Under the pieces are notes generated by a model, which had not been told where the DNA came from, searched no databases, and saw only the letters and a program-made list of their open reading frames with translations. A DNA stretch of 43,363 bases from Clostridium peptidivorans. GTDB taxonomy: Bacteria; Bacillota; Clostridia; Clostridiales; Clostridiaceae. The stretch lies in contig NZ_OAOD01000024.1 of NCBI RefSeq assembly GCF_900205925.1, positions 1 through 43,363 of the forward strand, written 5' to 3'. The translations under genes were made by a program, and so were the position numbers. Positions 36,369-43,363 of this stretch are shown piece by piece (positions within the stretch are counted from its first letter, which is position 1; each line of letters opens with the position of its first letter).

Positions 36369-37775
36369 ATGAAAAATAAGTATGACATAATAGTAATAGG
36401 TGCTGGCCCTGCAGGAATATTTACAGCTTTAGAAATTACTAAATTAAGACCAGAGGTAAATGTTCTAATAATAGATAAAGGAAGAAATATAGAAAAGAGA
36501 ACATGTCCCGCTAGAATCACAGGCAAATGTGTGAGTTGCAATCCTTGTGGAATAACATTTGGATGGTCTGGTGCAGGGGCTTTTTCTGATGGAAAACTTT
36601 CTTTAAGCCCTGAAGTTGGTGGAAGAATATTAGAATATTTTAGTGAAGAAGAGTGTAAAAACTTAATTAAATATTGTGATGATATATATTTAAAATTTGG
36701 AGCAAATGAAACAGTTTATGGATTAAATAATGAGAAAGTAGATAAAATAAAGTATGAGGCAAGTAAGCATAACATAAGACTTGTTGAATGCCCTGTAAGG
36801 CATTTAGGTACAGAGCTTGCTTACAATGTCTTAAGGGCTATGTATTATCATCTAGTTAATAATACGACCACAGACTTTAGTGAGTTAACAGAAGTTCAAG
36901 AGTTATTAATTGAAGATGAAGAAATTAAAGGAATTACTATTAACAATAAAGAAGGATTAAAAACTATATATGCAGATTATATTGTAGCAGCACCAGGAAG
37001 AGGTGGTGCAGAATGGCTTAACAATCAAGCTAAGACTCACAATATAAAAACTAAAAATAATGCAATTGATATAGGAGTTAGAGTAGAAGTACCTAATTCT
37101 ATTATGGATCACTTAACAAAGGATCTTTATGAGGCAAAACTTGTTTATTATTCTGATGAATTTGAAAACAAGGTAAGAACCTTTTGTATGAATCCAGGAG
37201 GAGTAGTATCTGAGGAGCATTATGATGAAAATATAGCTGTGGTAAATGGCCATAGTTACTCAGAAAAAGAGCTTAGAACAGAAAATACTAATTTTGCGTT
37301 ATTAGTATCCACTACATTTACAGAACCATTTAATCAACCAATAGATTATGGAAAATATATTGCAAAGCTAGGCAACATGTTAACTGGTGGAGGAATTATG
37401 GTTCAAAGACTTGGAGATTTATTAAATGGAAGAAGAACAGATGCTTCAAGACTTAGTAAATCAACTACAATTCCTACATTAAAATCAGCTGTACCAGGAG
37501 ATTTAAGTTTTGTATTACCACAAAGGCATCTGACATCTATAGTTCAAGCTTTAAAAGCTTTTGATAAAATAGCACCAGGATTATATAGTAAAAATACTCT
37601 ATTATATGGAGTGGAAGTAAAATTTTATTCAAGTAAATTTGAAACAAATAATCATTTTGAAACTGATGTAGAAAACTTTTATACAATAGGTGATGGAGCT
37701 GGAATTACCAGAGGACTTATGCAAGCATCCGTTACAGGAGTAGTAGTGGCTAGGGATATAGATAAAAAACTTTAG
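36369..37775 (+). CDS. FAD-dependent oxidoreductase (COG2509 type)
   Basis: This 468-residue flavoprotein has the N-terminal dinucleotide fold IIVIGAGPAGIFTALEI and a Cys-rich segment TCPARITGKCVSCNPC followed by GWSGAGAFSDGKL, which marks the COG2509 group of uncharacterised dehydrogenases. The C-terminal FAD contact is FYTIGDGAGITRGLMQAS. Its substrate is not known. The start has GGAGGGG upstream. purA follows 32 bases later, probably on the same transcript. Confidence 0.85.
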   Translation: MKNKYDIIVIGAGPAGIFTALEITKLRPEVNVLIIDKGRNIEKRTCPARITGKCVSCNPCGITFGWSGAGAFSDGKLSLSPEVGGRILEYFSEEECKNLIKYCDDIYLKFGANETVYGLNNEKVDKIKYEASKHNIRLVECPVRHLGTELAYNVLRAMYYHLVNNTTTDFSELTEVQELLIEDEEIKGITINNKEGLKTIYADYIVAAPGRGGAEWLNNQAKTHNIKTKNNAIDIGVRVEVPNSIMDHLTKDLYEAKLVYYSDEFENKVRTFCMNPGGVVSEEHYDENIAVVNGHSYSEKELRTENTNFALLVSTTFTEPFNQPIDYGKYIAKLGNMLTGGGIMVQRLGDLLNGRRTDASRLSKSTTIPTLKSAVPGDLSFVLPQRHLTSIVQALKAFDKIAPGLYSKNTLLYGVEVKFYSSKFETNNHFETDVENFYTIGDGAGITRGLMQASVTGVVVARDIDKKL

Positions 37776-37789
37776 AAAATTTTTATTAA

Positions 37790-39094
<1,305 letters not shown>

Positions 39095-39215
39095 AATTTA
39101 ATAAGTATTTCAGTATATGTACTTGAAACTTCGATTTTAGTTGTATATAATTAAGTAAAGTAGACTATTATTATATACTTTAATAAATAAATTAAACAAA
39201 AGCGAGGTAAATAAT

Positions 39216-39401
39216 ATGAATATTACTAAAGATATGACTATAGGTGAAGTTATAAAAAATAAACCAGAAGCTGCAGAAGTGTTAGCAAACTTTGGAATGG
39301 GATGTGTATTTTGCCCATCAGCTCAAGCTGAAACAGTAGAACAGGCTGCTATGGTTCATGGATTAGATTTAAATCAGTTAATGGAAGCTTTAAATAAATA
39401 A
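39216..39401 (+). CDS. DUF1858 small protein with CxxC
   Basis: This 61-residue protein matches the DUF1858 (ScdA N-terminal-like) pattern: ITKDMTIGEVIKNKPEAAEVL, then FGMGCVFCPSAQAETVEQAA. The CVFC pair could bind iron or take part in redox work. It is often linked to hybrid-cluster or Fe-S repair proteins. It is a single gene with a strong terminator; SD GCGAGG. Confidence 0.88.
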   Translation: MNITKDMTIGEVIKNKPEAAEVLANFGMGCVFCPSAQAETVEQAAMVHGLDLNQLMEALNK

Positions 39402-39440
39402 TAAAAATACTCCTAGCTATTAGCTAGGAGTATTTTTATT
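39400..39440 (+). terminator. Terminator of the DUF1858 gene
   Basis: A perfect 19-bp stem with arms AATAAAAATACTCCTAGCT (39400-39418) and its complement (39422-39440) around ATT. The stop codon overlaps the left arm. Confidence 0.9.
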
Positions 39441-39538
39441 ATTTATTTAAAGATTAATTTTATATTAGAAAGTTATAAATATGAATATTTTAGTGATATA
39501 ATTATTGTAAAATAAAGTTAGTTAATGGGAGGATAACA

Positions 39539-40291
39539 ATGGGTAAGCTTATAACGGATAAAAAGTATGAAATACATTTTTATGAAGTTGATTATAAGGG
39601 AAGAGTCTTATTTACTAGCTTAATGAATTATTTTGGAGATATATCAAGTAAGCAATCTGAAGATAGAAATATGGGATTTGATTATCTCAAAAAAGTCAAT
39701 ATGGCCTGGGTGCTTTATAAATGGAATGTAAAGGTACATAGATATCCAACTTATAGAGAAAAGGTTACTGCAAGAACAGTTCCATATTCATTTAGGAAAT
39801 TTTATGCATATAGAAAGTTTTACATATTAGATATTGAAGGAAACGTGTTAGTAGAGGCAGATTCACTGTGGTTTTTAATAGATGTTGAAACTAGAAAGCC
39901 TGTTAGGGTACAAGAGGAGATGTATACTGGTTACTGCTTAAGCAAAGATGATAATGAAGTTATTGATATACCAAAGATTACAGCACCTAAGGAAAATGAT
40001 TTTTGTAAAACCTTTGATGTAAGATATAGCGATATAGATACAAATGGACATGTAAATAATTCTAAATATATCTCATGGATATTAGAAGCTGTTCCATTAA
40101 ATATAGTGACAGAATATATGTTAAGTAATTTAATTATAACTTATGAAAAAGAAACAACTTATGGAGAAGTTATAGATTCCTGTGCTGAAGTACATGAGAT
40201 AGATGGAAAAGCAATATGTAAACATAAAATTATAGATAAAGAAGGAAATAAGCTAACTGTAGCAGAAACTACTTGGGAAAAGGAAATTTAG
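39539..40291 (+). CDS. Acyl-ACP thioesterase
   Basis: This enzyme releases fatty acids from acyl carrier protein. The protein has 250 residues with a tandem hotdog fold. The N-terminal half contains YEVDYKGRVLFTSLMNYFGDISSKQ and the C-terminal half the catalytic Asp/Asn/His segment RYSDIDTNGHVNNSKYISWI, as in FatA/FatB-type enzymes. SD GGGAGG is upstream. Chain-length preference cannot be read from sequence. Confidence 0.92.
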   Translation: MGKLITDKKYEIHFYEVDYKGRVLFTSLMNYFGDISSKQSEDRNMGFDYLKKVNMAWVLYKWNVKVHRYPTYREKVTARTVPYSFRKFYAYRKFYILDIEGNVLVEADSLWFLIDVETRKPVRVQEEMYTGYCLSKDDNEVIDIPKITAPKENDFCKTFDVRYSDIDTNGHVNNSKYISWILEAVPLNIVTEYMLSNLIITYEKETTYGEVIDSCAEVHEIDGKAICKHKIIDKEGNKLTVAETTWEKEI

Positions 40292-40364
40292 TAACCAGTA
40301 ACTAGTAATCAGTAGTTATGTTTTGATAAGATATGTTCCACTGGTTACTAGTATCTAGTTACTT
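40290..40364. repeat. AGTAACC-type heptamer repeats in inverted arrays
   Basis: On the plus strand four adjacent heptamers occur: AGTAACC, AGTAACT, AGTAATC, AGTAGTT (40290-40317). On the minus strand from 40363 a second set reads AGTAACT, AGATACT, AGTAACC, AGT. The arrays can pair into an imperfect hairpin between convergent genes, followed by T residues at 40375, so they may serve as a terminator. Confidence 0.75.
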
Positions 40365-40379
40365 AAAGATATCTGTTTT

Positions 40380-41603
40380 TTATAGTGACATTCCAACCGT
40401 ATAGCCACTACTCCAAGCCCATTGTAAATTAAATCCACCGCAGTCGGCATTTACATCTAATATTTCCCCTGTAAAGAATAAATTCTTTATTTTCTTAGAT
40501 TCTAGAGTAATAGAATTAACTTCAGCAGTATCTATTCCTCCGCAAGTTACTTGAGAGTTTGCAAAAGAGTTTGTATCATATACATTAAATTCCCATGATT
40601 TAATAAGATTTAATATATTTTCTCGTTCTTTCCATGATAGGTCAAAGCAAGGCTTATGTATATCGTTAATCTGGGCTTCTTTTAAAAGCACAGGTATCAA
40701 TTTCTTATTCAATATCCCTATTAAAGATTCTGAAATACTTCTATATCCAAAGACCCCAAAATGATTATCAAGAAAGTCTTTCATACTTTGGTAATTCATG
40801 TGAGGGAACATATCTATCTTTAATGTTATTTGTTTTTTATTATATAAATCTCTAGAAATAAAGCTGCTAATTTGTAGTATAGGGGGACCTGATATTCCAT
40901 AGTCAGTAAAAAGAAGTTCTCCGCATTCTTTACGTATAAACTTATTATTTGAAAAGGCCTCTACGGAACCTTGAAATTTTATACCAGATAGAGCTTTTAT
41001 TTTAGAATAATCAAGCTTTAATTGCACCAATCCAGGAACCGGTGAGATTATAGTATGCCCAAAGGTTTTTGCTAGAGTATATCCACTTCCATCAGAACCG
41101 GTACTTGGAGCAGATGAACCTCCACAGCTAAGTACAAGCTTGTCACAAGTGTAAGTCTCAGATTCTTTTGTAAAAATTTTAAAAATGCTTTTTTCATATT
41201 GTACTTTGTTTATTTTCGTATCTAAATGTATAGGTACATTTCGTTCTTCTAAGGCAAATCTTAATATATCTAATACAGATGAAGCTTGTAAGGATAAGGG
41301 AAACATTTTTCCTTCTTCCAGTTCTATTAGCGGTAAACCTATGGATTTAAAAAAATCTAAGGTATTATTAACTGTAAATTTATTTAGTACATCTTTTGGA
41401 AAAACATTATTTAAACTGTGAAAGTTTTCTATATTTAAATATTTATTTGTTATATTACATCTACCATTCCCTGTGGTGAGTATTTTTTTTCCTATACGGT
41501 TGTTTCCTTCTAAAATAGCTACTTGTAGTCCACGATCTTTAGAGGTGATAGCAGTCATAATACCTGAAGCACCAGCACCAACTACTATAATATCATAATG
41601 CAT
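40380..41603 (-). CDS. HI0933-family NAD(P)/FAD-dependent oxidoreductase (BaiN-like)
   Basis: This 407-residue flavoprotein has the N-terminal IIVVGAGASGIMTAI fold, the family tag GRCNITN (KKILTTGNGRCNITN), SCGGSSAPSTGSDGSGY in the middle, and the C-terminal FAD motif GEILDVNADCGGFNLQWAWSSGY, which identifies the HI0933 family. Members are annotated as aminoacetone oxidase or BaiN; the reaction here is unknown. It is on the minus strand, convergent with the thioesterase and divergent from the CoA-binding gene. Confidence 0.9.
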   Translation of the reverse strand: MHYDIIVVGAGASGIMTAITSKDRGLQVAILEGNNRIGKKILTTGNGRCNITNKYLNIENFHSLNNVFPKDVLNKFTVNNTLDFFKSIGLPLIELEEGKMFPLSLQASSVLDILRFALEERNVPIHLDTKINKVQYEKSIFKIFTKESETYTCDKLVLSCGGSSAPSTGSDGSGYTLAKTFGHTIISPVPGLVQLKLDYSKIKALSGIKFQGSVEAFSNNKFIRKECGELLFTDYGISGPPILQISSFISRDLYNKKQITLKIDMFPHMNYQSMKDFLDNHFGVFGYRSISESLIGILNKKLIPVLLKEAQINDIHKPCFDLSWKERENILNLIKSWEFNVYDTNSFANSQVTCGGIDTAEVNSITLESKKIKNLFFTGEILDVNADCGGFNLQWAWSSGYTVGMSL

Positions 41604-41762
41604 GATAGTTTTCTCCTTTTAAAGTTTATTTATCAATATAGTAAATCATAAATTTTACTTTATCAATTATATTTTTTGAAAAATAGTAAAAAATAATTAC
41701 TATAGCAATGATTTTTTAACATATAATAATTTTAAATGATAAAAATTAAGGAGGAGTTTTTT

Positions 41763-42146
41763 ATGGATGGCCAAAAACTTTTAGAATATAAAAATTGGGT
41801 AGTAGTAGGAGATGTATTAAATAGTGAAAAGTATGCTCATAGAATATTAAATAGTTTAAAAGAGCATGATTTCAATGCTGTAGGAGTGCATCCTAATAGT
41901 GAAGATGCAAGTGTATATAAATCATTAAAGAATGTTCCTTACAACATTGATGTTATAGACTTATGCATCAATCCTATACAAGGTGAAAAAGTGCTTATAG
42001 AAGCTAAGGAATTGGGTATAGATAAGGTATTAATTCAACCAGGAGCACAAAGTGAAGAAATATTGAGTTTTTGCAGAGAAAACGGTATTATAGCTATAGA
42101 GGGATGTGCATTAGTAGAACTTTCCTACTATAATAGAAAGAGGTAG
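41763..42146 (+). CDS. CoA-binding protein (YccU family)
   Basis: This 127-residue single Rossmann domain of the CoA_binding_2 family has [18 protein letters not shown] at the start, [41 protein letters not shown]. The ATG at 41763 has AGGAGG 9 bases upstream; a longer frame begins upstream without SD. It precedes the PPDK regulator by 8 bases, so the two may be co-expressed. Confidence 0.9.
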   Translation: MDGQKLLEYKNWVVVGDVLNSEKYAHRILNSLKEHDFNAVGVHPNSEDASVYKSLKNVPYNIDVIDLCINPIQGEKVLIEAKELGIDKVLIQPGAQSEEILSFCRENGIIAIEGCALVELSYYNRKR

Positions 42147-42154
42147 ATATTTTA

Positions 42155-42970
42155 ATGTTTACAATTTATGCGGTATCAGATTCTATAGCAGAAACTGCCG
42201 AGCAAGTAGCAAGAGCTACAGCAATGCAGTTTAATGAAAATATAGGAGTAAAGAGAATAACTTATGTAAAAACTTTTGAGGCAGTAGATGAGCTTATAGA
42301 TAGTATAAATGATCCTGAATATAGCATGATAATAAATACTATAGTTTTAGTTGATGTAAGAGAATTTTTGGTTGAGAGGTGTATAGAAAAGGGAATACGT
42401 ATTGTAAATATACTAGGACCTTGTATTAGTACTGCTTCTAGAATTTTAAATAAGCTTCCTGATTACAAGCCAGGGGCAGTTAGAGATATGGATGCTAAAT
42501 ATTTTAAAAAAATTGAGGCTATGGAATTTGCAATGCAATATGATGATAGCAAAGACAATAGTGGTATAAAACATGCAGATGTAGTATTAGTTGGATTATC
42601 AAGAACATCAAAAACACCATTATGTATGTATTTAGCTAACAAGGGTATAAAAGCGTTAAATGTTCCCTTAATGCCTGAAGTCCCAATGCCCCAAGAGTTA
42701 CTTGAAATAGATAATAAAAAGATAGTGGGACTTACTATAGAACCTATGAGATTAATAGAAATAAGAAAACATAGAATGGATAAATTCGCCAAACTTTCAT
42801 CCGAAATACAATATGCAAATGCGGAAAGAGTACTTCAAGAATTGGAATTTGCAGATAAAGTAATGAGGAGATTAAGATGTAAAGTTATAGATGTAACAAA
42901 AAGAGCTATAGAAGATACGGCACTTTTAATAATGGAATCTATAGGTTATATTGGAACAAAAGATCATTAA
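42155..42970 (+). CDS. ppsR: Pyruvate, phosphate dikinase regulatory protein (PpsR)
   Basis: This bifunctional Ser/Thr kinase and Pi-dependent phosphorylase (DUF299) switches pyruvate, phosphate dikinase off and on. It has 271 residues. The P-loop-like motif [15 protein letters not shown] lies near 148-162; [13 protein letters not shown] is at the N-terminus and [11 protein letters not shown] near the end. The substrate gene ppdK is not in the window. The family also includes PEP synthase regulators; Firmicutes usually have the PPDK type. Confidence 0.93.
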   Translation: MFTIYAVSDSIAETAEQVARATAMQFNENIGVKRITYVKTFEAVDELIDSINDPEYSMIINTIVLVDVREFLVERCIEKGIRIVNILGPCISTASRILNKLPDYKPGAVRDMDAKYFKKIEAMEFAMQYDDSKDNSGIKHADVVLVGLSRTSKTPLCMYLANKGIKALNVPLMPEVPMPQELLEIDNKKIVGLTIEPMRLIEIRKHRMDKFAKLSSEIQYANAERVLQELEFADKVMRRLRCKVIDVTKRAIEDTALLIMESIGYIGTKDH

Positions 42971-43090
42971 TTTATTTTAATAAGTGTAATTTTGTAGAAA
43001 TATGGACCTGTAGAAATATAGTAAAATCAGCACTTTAACAGGATAAAAACAAAAAATAAAAAAATATATAAAAAAAGTTTGAAAAAGTTG

Positions 43091-43119
43091 TTGACACTTA
43101 TGAGACTTTCCTGTATTAT
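43091..43119 (+). promoter_or_regulatory. Sigma-A promoter of the tRNA operon
   Basis: A perfect -35 TTGACA (43091-43096), a 17-bp spacer and -10 TATTAT (43114-43119). The sequence AAAAAGTTGTTGACA is shared exactly with the rRNA promoter at 131-159. A start near 43126 precedes the leader hairpin. Confidence 0.88.
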
Positions 43120-43126
43120 ATTCTAT

Positions 43127-43162
43127 GTCGGGTGGCTAACACAACAAAGCGAAGCGCCCGGC
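43127..43162 (+). ncRNA. Leader hairpin of the tRNA precursor
   Basis: GTCGGGTG pairs with CGCCCGGC (wobbles included), continuing into GCT/AGC after a bulged G. It is GC-rich in an otherwise AT-rich spacer and sits at the predicted transcript start, just before tRNA-Glu. Confidence 0.6.
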
Positions 43163-43168
43163 AAATAA

Positions 43169-43243
43169 GGCCCCTTGGTCAAGCGGTTAAGACACCACCC
43201 TTTCACGGTGGTAACACGAGTTCGAGTCTCGTAGGGGTCACCA
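43169..43243 (+). tRNA. tRNA-Glu (anticodon TTC)
   Basis: Cloverleaf of 75 bases: acceptor GGCCCCT pairs with AGGGGTC, anticodon stem CCACC/GGTGG with loop CTTTCAC (anticodon TTC), T arm GAGTTCGAGTCTC, and an encoded CCA. Confidence 0.97.
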
Positions 43244-43250
43244 TTAATGT

Positions 43251-43326
43251 GGGAGCATAGCTCAGCTGGGAGAGCATCTGCCTTACAAGCAGAGGGTCAC
43301 AGGTTCGATCCCTGTTGTTCCCACCA
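43251..43326 (+). tRNA. tRNA-Val (anticodon TAC)
   Basis: Cloverleaf of 76 bases: acceptor GGGAGCA pairs with TGTTCCC, anticodon loop CTTACAA (anticodon TAC), T arm CAGGTTCGATCCCTG, and an encoded CCA. It follows tRNA-Glu by 7 bases. Confidence 0.97.
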
Positions 43327-43332
43327 CATTAT

Positions 43333-43363
43333 GGCCCAGTGGCTCAGTTGGTTAGAGTGCCGG
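43333..43363 (+). tRNA. tRNA, 5' part only, probably tRNA-Asp
   Basis: GGCCCAGTGGCTCAGTTGGT and the following D-arm bases up to GTGCCGG are visible before the window ends. The sequence and the Glu-Val-x order suggest tRNA-Asp (GTC), but the anticodon is outside the window. Confidence 0.6.

Noticed and set aside
40290..40364. Possible small CRISPR-like array
   Set aside because: The repeat unit is only 7 bases with no spacers and the two groups are in inverted orientation; no cas genes are nearby.

Overview
The window is a strongly AT-rich chromosomal segment from a spore-forming Firmicute, best matched to Clostridium sensu stricto. The pointers are the gene order around the origin, the spore genes (yyaC, a LonC-type protease), the SD/GTG/TTG start usage and the protein families present; species cannot be fixed from sequence alone. 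No prophage, insertion sequence, CRISPR array or other horizontally acquired block was found. This is core chromosome containing the replication origin.

Layout. Positions 1-412 hold the first bases of a 16S rRNA gene on the minus strand, its leader and a near-consensus promoter, then the gyrA terminator. Positions 413-9274 are the left arm of the origin, all on the minus strand and moving away from oriC: dnaA, dnaN, an S4 RNA-binding protein, recF, remB, gyrB, gyrA, then the rRNA operon. The origin is bipartite. A DnaA-box cluster lies upstream of dnaA (about 9350-9771). A second cluster with an unwinding element (DnaA-trios 7726-7743) lies between dnaA and dnaN.

Positions 9797-18665 run rightward: rpmH, rnpA, yidD, yidC, jag/khpB, mnmE, mnmG, rsmG, noc, parA, parB, with two perfect parS sites at 16879 and 18680. 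Positions 18715-24613 are an accessory stretch: a DUF4446 membrane protein, a YkuS-like protein, spore protein YyaC, an AI-2E-type permease, a cysteine-desulfurase-like enzyme, YedF, DUF3343, an MscS channel and DUF951. The desulfurase, YedF and DUF3343 set resembles the selenium-linked cluster known from Enterococcus and clostridia.

Positions 24626-33011 hold rpsF-ssb-rpsR behind an S6:S18 autoregulatory leader, then a MazG-like protein, DUF2232, the c-di-AMP phosphodiesterase gdpP, rplI, lonC and replicative helicase dnaB. After a solitary tRNA-Thr(CGT) come an L,D-transpeptidase, an ACT-domain regulator, a CDP-alcohol phosphatidyltransferase, two flavoproteins, purA, DUF1858, an acyl-ACP thioesterase, a CoA-binding protein and the PPDK regulator. 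The right edge opens a tRNA operon (Glu, Val, and a cut-off tRNA that is probably Asp).

How it works together. The window carries the initiation machinery (DnaA, oriC, DnaN, DnaB, SSB, gyrase), segregation and division-site control (ParAB-parS, Noc), the start of the translation apparatus, and membrane insertion (YidC/YidD). Nothing here is a clear-cut unknown multi-gene system. The most interesting signals are cis-acting: the DnaA-trio element, a 36-bp palindrome and sibling motif upstream of dnaA, terminator hairpins that bury the ribosome binding site of the next gene, overlapping hairpins before recF, and a heptamer repeat pair.
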